DNA from: Verrucomicrobiales bacterium
GTDB taxonomy: Bacteria > Verrucomicrobiota > Verrucomicrobiia > Verrucomicrobiales > DEV007
Direction of reading: 5' to 3'
NCBI GenBank assembly: GCA_007123695.1
Contig: SLGN01000676.1
Coordinates: 1-7,340 of the forward strand
Length of the DNA: 7,340 nt
Shown here: positions 1 through 6,185 of the stretch, piece after piece
Numbering within the stretch: position 1 is the stretch's first letter
Layout of the letters: each line of letters opens with the position of its first letter
The notes under the pieces: model-generated
What the model was told of the DNA's origin: nothing
Database searches by the model: none
The model's input: only the letters and a program-made list of their open reading frames with translations
Made by a program: the position numbers and the translations under genes

Positions 1-2261
1 AGGAGGGAAGCTGGACCCCCGCCGTCGAGCCGATGCACTGGGACAAGCCCGCCTCGGTTGGAGCGGGGCCGGGCCGTGCCTTCGGCCTGGCGCTGGCCGA
101 GGCGAATCCCGAGGCCGTCATCGGGCTAATCCCCTGCGCGGTGGGCGGCTCGCCGATCGACGCATGGCAGCCCGGCGCCTTCTACGAGCCGACCAAGAGC
201 CACCCATGGGACGACGCCTTGGCCCGCGTCCGCGCTGCGCTGGAGGCCGGAACGCTGAAGGGCATCCTTTGGCATCAAGGCGAGAGCGACAGCAAACCCG
301 AGCTGGCACCGGCCTACGAGGCGAAGCTGCACGACCTCGTCGCCCGCCTCCGCGGGGAGATCGGCGCGCCGACGGCCCCCTTCGTCGCCGGGCAGATGGG
401 GAAATTCGCCGAGGCGCCGTGGTCGCCGGAGAAGGAGCTCGTCGATGCCGCGCATCGCGCCCTGCCTGCGAAGGTCGCCCGCACCGCCTTCGTCTCCGCC
501 GACGGCCTCGCCCACAAGGGCGACAAGGTCCATTTCGACGCCGCCTCCTACCGCGAGCTAGGGCGTCGCTACGCCGCCGCCTTTCTCCGGCTCGAGGCTG
601 TCGCGGGCGAGGGTCCGGCCGACACCGTCTTCCTCAATGGAAAGGTGGTGACTCTCGACCCCGCCGAAACCGTCGCCGAAGCCATCGCGGTGAGGAACGG
701 GCGGATCCTCGCAACCGGGTCGGACGATGCCGTGCGTGCCCTCGCCGGCCCCGCCACGGAAACCGTCGATCTCGGAGGCCGCACCGTGGTGCCTGGATTC
801 GTAGAGAGCCACTGCCACAGCCTCGGGGCGGCCCGGGCGCAGTTGTCGGGGGAATACGCCGAGCTGCGCTCTCTCTCCGAGGTGCAGGACTGGATCCGCC
901 GCCGCGCCGCCGACACGCCGCCCGGGACCTGGATCGAGGTGCCCCGCAACGAGATCACCCGGCTCGCCGAGCAGCGCTTTCCCACGCCCGAGGAGCTCGA
1001 CGCCGCGACCGCCGACCATCCCGTCGTCTTCGTCTCCGTGACCAAGCGGGTCTTCAACTCGGCGGGCTGGCGCCTGCTCGGCCTCGACGATCCAGACGCC
1101 AGCCTGCCCGACGGCGAGGTGCTGCGCGAAAACGGCCGCCCCGTGCTGATGCGCGGCGGCCTCGCCACCCTCGGCAAGCACCTGCCGAACCCGAAGGTCC
1201 ACCCGATAGAGAACGTCGTCGCCAAGCACGAGGAACTCGTGGGAATCTACAACTCGCTCGGCATCACCACCATCTTCGAACGGGCCACCGACCGCGCCGG
1301 CTTCGATCTCTTCCGCTCGCAGGCGGATCAAGACCGGCTCAAGGTGCGCGTGCGGGCGACCTTCCGCTTTTCCGCGAAGGATGCCGCAGGGGCCCGCTCC
1401 TACGCCGAGAGTCTGAGGCTCGCCCCCGGCGAGGGCGACGACTTCGTCCGCGCGACCTGCCTCAAGATCACCGTCGATGGCGGCATCCACTGGGGCACGA
1501 CTTGGCTCACCGAACCCCACGGCGAGCGGCGCAGTGCCTTCTACCGGAACGACGATCCCGCCTACGAAGGCTCGCAGAACTACACTCCCGCGCAGATGGA
1601 AGAGATCTTCGCCGAAGTCGACCGCCTCGGCTGGCCCATGAGCGCCCACGTCACCGGCGACGGGGGCACGCTCGCGGTGCTGCACGCCGTCGCCAAGGTC
1701 GCGGAAACCCAACCCGGCATCCGCGACCGCCGCTTCAACCTGATCCACAGCTACTTCCCCGACGCCGGGATCGCCGCCCTCGCCAAGTCGCTCAACGCCG
1801 GCGTCGATACGCAAGGCTACCTCTACGAGCGCGACGCCGACTTCATCGCGCGGATCTACGGGGACGAATGGGCCGAGCGCTTCATCGGGCTCGGCGAATG
1901 GGTGCGGGCCGGAGTGCCGGTCGGCGTCAACAGCGACCACATGATCGGCTTCGATCCCGACAGGGCGATGAACTCCTTCAATCCCGCCATCATGCTCGAC
2001 GTCGCCGTGAACCGGCGCGACGACCGCGGCAAGGTCTACGGCGACGAACAAAGGCTCGACCGGCTCGACGCGCTGCGGGCCATCACCCTCTGGCCGGCTT
2101 GGCTCAGCTTCGACGAGGAGAGCCTCGGGTCGCTGGAGCCGGGAAAACTCGCCGATTTCATCGTGCTCGACCGCGACTATCTGGAGTGCCCGGCGGAGGA
2201 GATCCGGGGGATCGAGGCCGTGCGGACAGTGCTCGGCGGCGAGACCGTCTACGAGCGCTGA
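1..2261 (+). CDS. SASA-type (sialate O-acetylesterase-like) esterase fused to YtcJ-type amidohydrolase, 5' partial
   Basis: The reading frame is already open at the left edge (first full codon at base 3), so the true start and the esterase nucleophile block lie outside. Numbering here is from the first ATG, at 33. Residues 1-187 look like the back half of a SASA/DUF303 carbohydrate esterase. They carry a CAVGGSPIDAW block (35-45), WHQGESD (80-86) and a C-terminal catalytic-type His in KVHFDAASYRELG (His167). After a linker of about 10 residues, 197-742 form a full amidohydrolase of the Amidohydro_3/YtcJ type. It has the entry strand pair (FLNGKVVTLDP, RNGRILATG), PGFVESHCH (His260, His262), Lys478 in LKITVDGG, His539 in SAHVTGDGG, His572 in LIHS, Asp635 in NSDH, and the closing LGSLEPGKLADFIVLDRD strand region. 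These are plausible metal and catalytic positions by family analogy. The family hydrolyses amide or cyclic amide bonds, and the substrate here is unknown. No start codon lies between the modules in this frame, so the fusion appears real. SASA enzymes are usually exported, so a signal peptide upstream is likely but not visible. Confidence 0.88.
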   Translation, partial: EGSWTPAVEPMHWDKPASVGAGPGRAFGLALAEANPEAVIGLIPCAVGGSPIDAWQPGAFYEPTKSHPWDDALARVRAALEAGTLKGILWHQGESDSKPELAPAYEAKLHDLVARLRGEIGAPTAPFVAGQMGKFAEAPWSPEKELVDAAHRALPAKVARTAFVSADGLAHKGDKVHFDAASYRELGRRYAAAFLRLEAVAGEGPADTVFLNGKVVTLDPAETVAEAIAVRNGRILATGSDDAVRALAGPATETVDLGGRTVVPGFVESHCHSLGAARAQLSGEYAELRSLSEVQDWIRRRAADTPPGTWIEVPRNEITRLAEQRFPTPEELDAATADHPVVFVSVTKRVFNSAGWRLLGLDDPDASLPDGEVLRENGRPVLMRGGLATLGKHLPNPKVHPIENVVAKHEELVGIYNSLGITTIFERATDRAGFDLFRSQADQDRLKVRVRATFRFSAKDAAGARSYAESLRLAPGEGDDFVRATCLKITVDGGIHWGTTWLTEPHGERRSAFYRNDDPAYEGSQNYTPAQMEEIFAEVDRLGWPMSAHVTGDGGTLAVLHAVAKVAETQPGIRDRRFNLIHSYFPDAGIAALAKSLNAGVDTQGYLYERDADFIARIYGDEWAERFIGLGEWVRAGVPVGVNSDHMIGFDPDRAMNSFNPAIMLDVAVNRRDDRGKVYGDEQRLDRLDALRAITLWPAWLSFDEESLGSLEPGKLADFIVLDRDYLECPAEEIRGIEAVRTVLGGETVYER

Positions 2262-2283
2262 GGCGGCGGAGAGACGTTCGCGT

Positions 2284-2520
2284 TCAATCCCCGCCGTTGT
2301 CTCCGATCGCCTCGACGGGGCAGCCTTCCATGGCCTCCTCGCACAGGGCGCGTTCCTCGTCGGTCTCGGGTTGCTTGTAGACGTAGGAGTAGCCGCCGTC
2401 CTCGTTGCGGGTGAAGTTCGCCGGGGCCGTTTCACGGCACAGGTCGCAGTCGATGCATTGGTCATCGACGTAGAACTCCCCGGAAATGTTGTCCGAATAG
2501 CGGTTTTCGAGATCAGCCAT
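2284..2520 (-). CDS. Small single-cluster ferredoxin (4Fe-4S type), 78 aa
   Basis: A soluble one-electron carrier, probably cytoplasmic; its partners are not identifiable from sequence. The protein has C-x2-C-x2-C at Cys22, Cys25 and Cys28 (QCIDCDLC) and a distal CPVEAI motif with Cys67, the four-ligand layout of a single [4Fe-4S] ferredoxin. A fifth cysteine, Cys60, lies seven residues before Cys67. The usual second 'CP' of two-cluster ferredoxins is replaced by Ala-Pro after Cys28 (RETAPANF), so a second cluster is unlikely. The protein is strongly acidic, as is usual for ferredoxins. I chose ATG at 2520 because the ferredoxin-like sequence begins there (MADLENRYSD). The frame stays open upstream to 2715, but that part is low in similarity to anything and overlaps hemQ. 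No Shine-Dalgarno site precedes the ATG. The gene is divergent from hemQ and tail to tail with the esterase-amidohydrolase, 22 bp apart. Confidence 0.92.
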   Translation of the reverse strand: MADLENRYSDNISGEFYVDDQCIDCDLCRETAPANFTRNEDGGYSYVYKQPETDEERALCEEAMEGCPVEAIGDNGGD

Positions 2521-2683
2521 GAAAAAATGATTTTGAGCGGTTACGACGCCGAAGCCTGCAAGAGAGGCAGGGAAAGCGCGCGGAACGCTAGATTTTTTTT
2601 GATTGGACGCAAACGAATTCGTTGGCTTGTTGAATGCGGACCTGCTTCCGCGACCGGCGGCCCGTCCCCACACCCAGCCACAG
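2521..2683. promoter_or_regulatory. Divergent intergenic region between ferredoxin and hemQ
   Basis: This 163-bp gap must hold the start signals of both the ferredoxin (leftward) and hemQ (rightward). Its central part (about 2590-2635) is clearly more AT-rich than the flanking coding DNA, with an eight-T run at 2593-2600. No consensus promoter is obvious. A weak rightward candidate is TTGGAC at 2603-2608. A weak leftward candidate reads TTGCGT, 16 bp, TAGCGT on the minus strand, crossing the A/T tract. Neither is strong enough to assign. A 12-bp palindrome inside the region is listed separately. Confidence 0.5.
2612..2623. promoter_or_regulatory. 12-bp perfect palindrome, candidate operator
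   Basis: The sequence AACGAATTCGTT is its own reverse complement. Allowing one mismatched pair it extends to 18 bp (2609-2626). It sits in the AT-rich centre of the divergent ferredoxin-hemQ region, a typical place for a dimeric repressor or activator to control both genes. Because the two arms abut with no spacer, it looks more like a protein-binding site than an RNA hairpin. No regulator is encoded in the window, and the regulatory role is inference. Confidence 0.35.
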
Positions 2684-3529
2684 ATGAATCCCTCCGCCCC
2701 CCTTCCCGACCCCAACGAGTCCGACCGCGTCGTCCCCCGCGAGGGTTGGCACGTCCTTCATCTCTTCTACCACATCGAGCAATCGCAGTGGGCCCTCCAT
2801 ACCGACGAGGAGAAGCTCGAGGCCAAGACCCGCCTCGCCGAACTCGTCCAGGAAATCCGCTCCACGCCATCGACCCAGTTGCTCACCTTCTCGATGGTCT
2901 CGCCCAAGTCCGATCTCGGCTTCATGCTCCTGACCGACGACCTGCACCAGGCCAACGACTTCGAGAAGCGCCTCTCCCGCGCCCTCGGCCCCGACATCCT
3001 CTCGCCCGTCTACAGCTACCTCAGCATGACCGAGCTGAGCGAATACACGACCACCGAGGAGCAGTATGCCGGCGACCTCGTGCGCGACGAGGGCTTCGCC
3101 CCCGGCAGCGCCGAACTCGAGGCCAAGCTGGAGGAGTTCCGCAAGCGGATGGAGAAATACAACCGCGACCGACTCTACCCGAACATGCCCGATTGGCCGG
3201 TCTTCTGCTTCTACCCGATGTCGAAGCGGCGCGGCGCCGAGCACAACTGGTTCCACCTCGACTTCGAGACCCGGCGCAAGCTCATGGCCGGTCACGCCCG
3301 CGTCGGACGCACCTACGCCGGACGCATCCGCCAGCTCATCACCGGGTCCACCGGCCTCGACGAATGGGAATGGGGGGTGACACTCTTCTCGCACAACACC
3401 CAGGACATCAAGGAAATCGTCTACGAGATGCGCTTCGACGAAGTCAGCGCGCTCTACGCCGAGTTCGGCGACTTCTACATCGGCCTGCAACTGCCTCTCG
3501 ACGAGCTCTTCCGCCGCGTCGGGCTCTAA
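2684..3529 (+). CDS. hemQ: Coproheme decarboxylase HemQ/ChdC (chlorite dismutase superfamily)
   Basis: Catalyses the last step of the coproporphyrin-dependent heme pathway, oxidative decarboxylation of Fe-coproporphyrin III to heme b with hydrogen peroxide. It acts in the cytoplasm. The 281-residue product is close to the usual 250 or so, with a short variable N-terminus. Key residues fit HemQ: Tyr177 in FYPMSKRRG, His204 in MAGHARVGR and Gln217 in IRQLITGSTG. The spacings (27 and 13 residues) equal those I recall for Listeria HemQ Tyr147, His174 and Gln187, that is catalytic Tyr, proximal heme ligand and distal Gln. Gln instead of the distal Arg argues against a true chlorite dismutase. The C-terminus carries the family's EIVYEMRFDE and EFGDFYIG blocks. 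I chose ATG at 2684 because the conserved part starts soon after. An in-frame TTG at 2603 would add 27 unconserved-looking residues across the promoter region. No Shine-Dalgarno site is visible. It is divergent from the ferredoxin and convergent with oppB. Confidence 0.94.
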   Translation: MNPSAPLPDPNESDRVVPREGWHVLHLFYHIEQSQWALHTDEEKLEAKTRLAELVQEIRSTPSTQLLTFSMVSPKSDLGFMLLTDDLHQANDFEKRLSRALGPDILSPVYSYLSMTELSEYTTTEEQYAGDLVRDEGFAPGSAELEAKLEEFRKRMEKYNRDRLYPNMPDWPVFCFYPMSKRRGAEHNWFHLDFETRRKLMAGHARVGRTYAGRIRQLITGSTGLDEWEWGVTLFSHNTQDIKEIVYEMRFDEVSALYAEFGDFYIGLQLPLDELFRRVGL

Positions 3530-3558
3530 GGCCGGCTCGCCGCCGCGGACGCCGTCGC

Positions 3559-4485
3559 TCACTTCGCGGCGCGGGATCGCGGATCGAGCCAGGCCTGGAG
3601 GACGTCGACGAGGAAGTTCATCGCGAGGATGAGCACCGCGAAGACGGTGACGGTGCCGTTGATGAGCCAGTAGTCCCGGTTGCTGGCCGCCTTGATGAAG
3701 TGCTGCCCGAGTCCGGGCAGGCCGAAGACCGACTCGACGACGAAGGATCCGCCGATGAGTCCGGCGAGGGCGGGGCCGAGGAAGGCGACGACCGGCGCGA
3801 CGCCCCCGCGGAAGGCGTGCACGAAGAGGATGCGGAGCGGGCGCGCCCCCTTGGCCTTGGCGGTGCGCACGAAGTCCTGGCTGAGCACGTCGAGCATCGA
3901 GCCGCGGGTGAGCCGGGCGATGTAGGCGGAGTAGTAGAGCCCCAGGGTGACGGCGCCGAGGATCCAGGCCGTGCTGCCTTCCCACAGGGCGACATCGAAC
4001 CAGCCGAGCCGCAGCGCGAAGAACTCGCCGAGGAGCGGAGCGATGACGAAGGTGGGCAGGCAGATGCCGACCATGGCGAAGCCCATCAGGGCGTAATCGA
4101 CGCGGGTGTTCCGCCGCGCCGCCGCGAAGACCCCGGCGGGAATGCCGAGGACGAGGGCGAGGACGAGCCCGCAGAGGCCGAGCGCGAGCGAGACGGGAAA
4201 GCTCTCGGCAATGACCTCGTTGACGGAGAATCCCTTGTTTCCGAGGGAGGGGCCGAGATCTCCGCGCACGAGGCGCCCGAGGTAGAGGAGGTACTGGCGC
4301 GGCAGCGGCTGGTCGAAGCCGTAGTTGCGCTTCATCTGCTCGACGAGATGCTCGGGCACGGCCTTCTCGTCGAGGAAGGGCCCCCCGGGAGCGAGGCGGG
4401 CGAGGAAGAAGGTGATCGTGACGATGCAGAAGAGCGCGAAGAGCGACTGCGCCAACCGGGAAAGGAGGAAGCGGGCGGTGTCCAT
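3559..4485 (-). CDS. oppB: Oligopeptide ABC transporter permease, OppB family
   Basis: Inner-membrane permease subunit of a peptide ABC importer, which normally pairs with a second permease (OppC) and the ATPases OppD and OppF. The 308-residue length is normal for OppB. About six membrane segments are visible, near 10-32, 98-121, 132-158, 171-190, 228-253 and 275-299. The opening FLLSRLAQSLFALFCIVTIT and the LAPGGPF segment are typical of OppB/DppB. The cytoplasmic EAA-type loop that docks the ATPase lies at about 204-225 (DFVRTAKAKGARPLRILFVH), followed by the usual GGSFVVESVFGLPGLGQ stretch. The ATG at 4485 overlaps the oppA stop (TGATG) and has a strong ribosome site, so the two genes are very probably translationally coupled. 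Downstream lies only the convergent hemQ, 29 bp away; no oppC follows. An in-frame extension upstream to 4914 runs antisense-like inside oppA and is not real. Confidence 0.95.
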   Translation of the reverse strand: MDTARFLLSRLAQSLFALFCIVTITFFLARLAPGGPFLDEKAVPEHLVEQMKRNYGFDQPLPRQYLLYLGRLVRGDLGPSLGNKGFSVNEVIAESFPVSLALGLCGLVLALVLGIPAGVFAAARRNTRVDYALMGFAMVGICLPTFVIAPLLGEFFALRLGWFDVALWEGSTAWILGAVTLGLYYSAYIARLTRGSMLDVLSQDFVRTAKAKGARPLRILFVHAFRGGVAPVVAFLGPALAGLIGGSFVVESVFGLPGLGQHFIKAASNRDYWLINGTVTVFAVLILAMNFLVDVLQAWLDPRSRAAK

Positions 4486-6185
4486 CACCGGGGCCCTCCT
4501 TTCGGCGCGGGTTCGAGGTCGATGTGCTTGTAGGGCCGGTTGTCGAGCAGCAGCGGATGCCAGTTGCGCACGTCGGGGTGGAGTAGGTAGACGCGGGTGT
4601 ACCAGTAGATCGGGATCACCGGCAGCTCGTCGAGGAGGACGGCCTCGGCCTCGGCCAGCTTGGCGTAGCGCCGCGCCGGGTCGCTGAGGAGCGAGCTTTC
4701 CCGCATCAGCCGGTCGTAGTCCGCGCTGGACCAGCCGGTGTTGTTGTTCGAATCGCCGGTAACCCACATGCCGAGGAAGGTTTCGGGATCGACGTAGTCG
4801 CCGATCCAGCCGGCCCGCGAGACCTCGTAGGCACCGTCGAGCACGGTCTGCTGGAAGACCTTCCATTCCTGGTTCTCGATCCGGATTCTCGAGATGCCGA
4901 GGTTCTTGCGCCACATGTCCTGGATGGCCATGGCGATGTTCTTGTGGGCTTCGGAGGTGTTGATCAGGATGGTGAACTCGGGCACCTCGCCGCCGTCGGC
5001 GTAGCCGGCCCGGCGGAGGTGCTCGCCGGCTTTGGCGAGGTCGAGTCCGAGATCGCCGGGGGGCTGGTAGCCCTCTTCCGAGGGCGGGGTGAAGCCATGG
5101 GCCGGGGTCTGCCCGCCGCGGGTGACGTAGTCCACGATGACGCTGCGGTCGATGGCGAGGGCGAGGGCGCGGCGGAAGTCAGCGTTGTCCGTCGGCGCCT
5201 TCTTCACATTGCAGCGGTAGAAGTAGGAGCCGTTGTAGGTCTCGATGCGCAGGGGCGAGTCCTCCATTTCCCGATACCGCGCGATGAGGTTCTCGGGCAT
5301 GGTGTAGGAAAGGTGGATGAGCCCGTTGCGGAAGGCCTTCTCCTCGGTGAAGGCGCTCTCGATCGGGTAGAAGTCGACGCCGTTGAGCTTGACGGCGGCG
5401 GCGTCCCAGTAGTGGGGATTGCGGCGCACCTTGACGTGGGCGTTTATGCGCCATTCGGAGAGGGCGAAGGGCCCGTTGCCAACGTGGTTGCCTGGCTTCT
5501 GCCAGTCGGTGTAGTTGTCGGTCATGACGCCGTGGCGCTCGATGGTGCCGCGGTGGACCGGCAGCCAGGTGGTGTGCTTGACGACGTCGGGGAAGAAGGG
5601 GGCGGGACGCTCCAGGGTGCAGACGAGCTCGTGGTCGCCGACGGCTTCGACCCCGACCTCTGCGAAGTCCTCCAGCTCGCCCTTGTTGAAGGCCTCGGCA
5701 TTCTTGAGGAAGTAGAGCATCGAGGCGTAGGGCGCCGCCATCTCGGGATGGAGGATGCGGTGGTAGGAGTAGACGAAATCGTGCGCGGTGACGGGCTCGC
5801 CGTTGGACCATTTCGCGTCGGCGCGGAGGAAGAAGCGCCACTGGGAGAAGTCCTCGTTGGCCGCCCACCGCTCCGCCACGCCGGGCTCGTGGACGGTGTC
5901 GCTCTCGGGGTGGTAGGCGACGAGCCCCTCGAAGAGAGCGCGGAGGATGTTTGCGTCGCCCACGGAGGAGACGAGGTGCGGGTCGAGGGCCTTGGGTTCG
6001 GCGCCGTTCCCGAGCAGGAGGATCTTTTCCCGGGCGGCCCGCTCGACCCGGGTCTCCTTGCGGCACGAGACGGCAGTCGCGGCGACGGCGAAAAGGACGA
6101 AGGAAAGGGCGGCGACGCCGGGACCGGGGAGGGTCGGGCGGGAGAGTCGACCCGGTCGGGTCCGGTCTCGGCGGAGGCGAAGCAT
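4485..6185 (-). CDS. oppA: Oligopeptide-binding lipoprotein OppA (SBP_bac_5 family)
   Basis: Extracytoplasmic receptor that binds peptides and hands them to the OppB-containing ABC importer. The 566-residue product begins with an Arg-rich n-region, a hydrophobic core (about 24-38) and a lipobox-like AVSC, so Cys41 is the probable lipidated residue; the -3 Ala is less usual than Leu. The family 5 solute-binding fold follows: NGAEPKALDPHLV (60-72), AKWSNGEPVTAHDFVYSYHR (124-143), GNGPFALSEW (236-245), ALAIDRSVIVDYV (342-354) and a C-terminal block near 457-530. Within that block, SRAGWIGDY places Arg457 and Asp463 six residues apart, matching Arg413 and Asp419 of enteric OppA as I recall them; that Asp binds the peptide N-terminus. 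This favours a real oligopeptide binder over a dipeptide, nickel or sugar binder. ATG at 6185 is the only start that retains the signal peptide. It is first in a two-gene operon with oppB, overlapping it by one base, and divergent from the cytochrome c gene. Confidence 0.94.
   Translation of the reverse strand: MLRLRRDRTRPGRLSRPTLPGPGVAALSFVLFAVAATAVSCRKETRVERAAREKILLLGNGAEPKALDPHLVSSVGDANILRALFEGLVAYHPESDTVHEPGVAERWAANEDFSQWRFFLRADAKWSNGEPVTAHDFVYSYHRILHPEMAAPYASMLYFLKNAEAFNKGELEDFAEVGVEAVGDHELVCTLERPAPFFPDVVKHTTWLPVHRGTIERHGVMTDNYTDWQKPGNHVGNGPFALSEWRINAHVKVRRNPHYWDAAAVKLNGVDFYPIESAFTEEKAFRNGLIHLSYTMPENLIARYREMEDSPLRIETYNGSYFYRCNVKKAPTDNADFRRALALAIDRSVIVDYVTRGGQTPAHGFTPPSEEGYQPPGDLGLDLAKAGEHLRRAGYADGGEVPEFTILINTSEAHKNIAMAIQDMWRKNLGISRIRIENQEWKVFQQTVLDGAYEVSRAGWIGDYVDPETFLGMWVTGDSNNNTGWSSADYDRLMRESSLLSDPARRYAKLAEAEAVLLDELPVIPIYWYTRVYLLHPDVRNWHPLLLDNRPYKHIDLEPAPKGGPR
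4495..4502 (-). promoter_or_regulatory. Ribosome binding site of oppB
   Basis: On the minus strand this reads AAAGGAGG, nine bases before the oppB ATG and inside the 3' end of oppA. It is a near-ideal Shine-Dalgarno sequence and fixes the oppB start. No comparable site precedes hemQ, the ferredoxin, oppA or the cytochrome gene. Confidence 0.8.

Noticed and set aside
164..2380. 738-codon plus-strand frame overlapping the esterase-amidohydrolase
   Set aside because: The translation is Arg/Pro/Gly-rich with no recognisable motifs; it is the +2 shadow of a gene whose own frame shows two known domains.
558..2465. 635-codon minus-strand frame opposite the amidohydrolase
   Set aside because: Antisense shadow; composition is repetitive Val/Glu/Gly/Ala and it also overlaps the true ferredoxin gene.
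2574..2600. Terminator at the eight-T run after AGCG...CGCT
   Set aside because: The stem is only four base pairs, and the run lies in a divergent promoter region where neither gene would need to stop.
2603..2683. TTG at 2603 as the start of hemQ
   Set aside because: The added 27 residues do not look like the family, would cover the palindrome and promoter region, and an ATG at 2684 sits just before the conserved part.
2521..2715. Upstream in-frame extension of the ferredoxin
   Set aside because: The extension is unlike ferredoxin, overlaps the start of hemQ and the divergent promoter region, while MADLENRYSD fits a natural start.
2684..3529. True chlorite dismutase
   Set aside because: The distal Arg of chlorite dismutases is replaced by Gln217, and the HemQ catalytic Tyr177 is present at the expected spacing.
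3541..3571. Terminator between hemQ and oppB (CGCCGCG / CGCGGCG arms)
   Set aside because: The arms are a perfect 7-bp inverted repeat, but the loop is 17 bases, there is no T-run on either strand, and it overlaps the end of oppB. Not enough to call.
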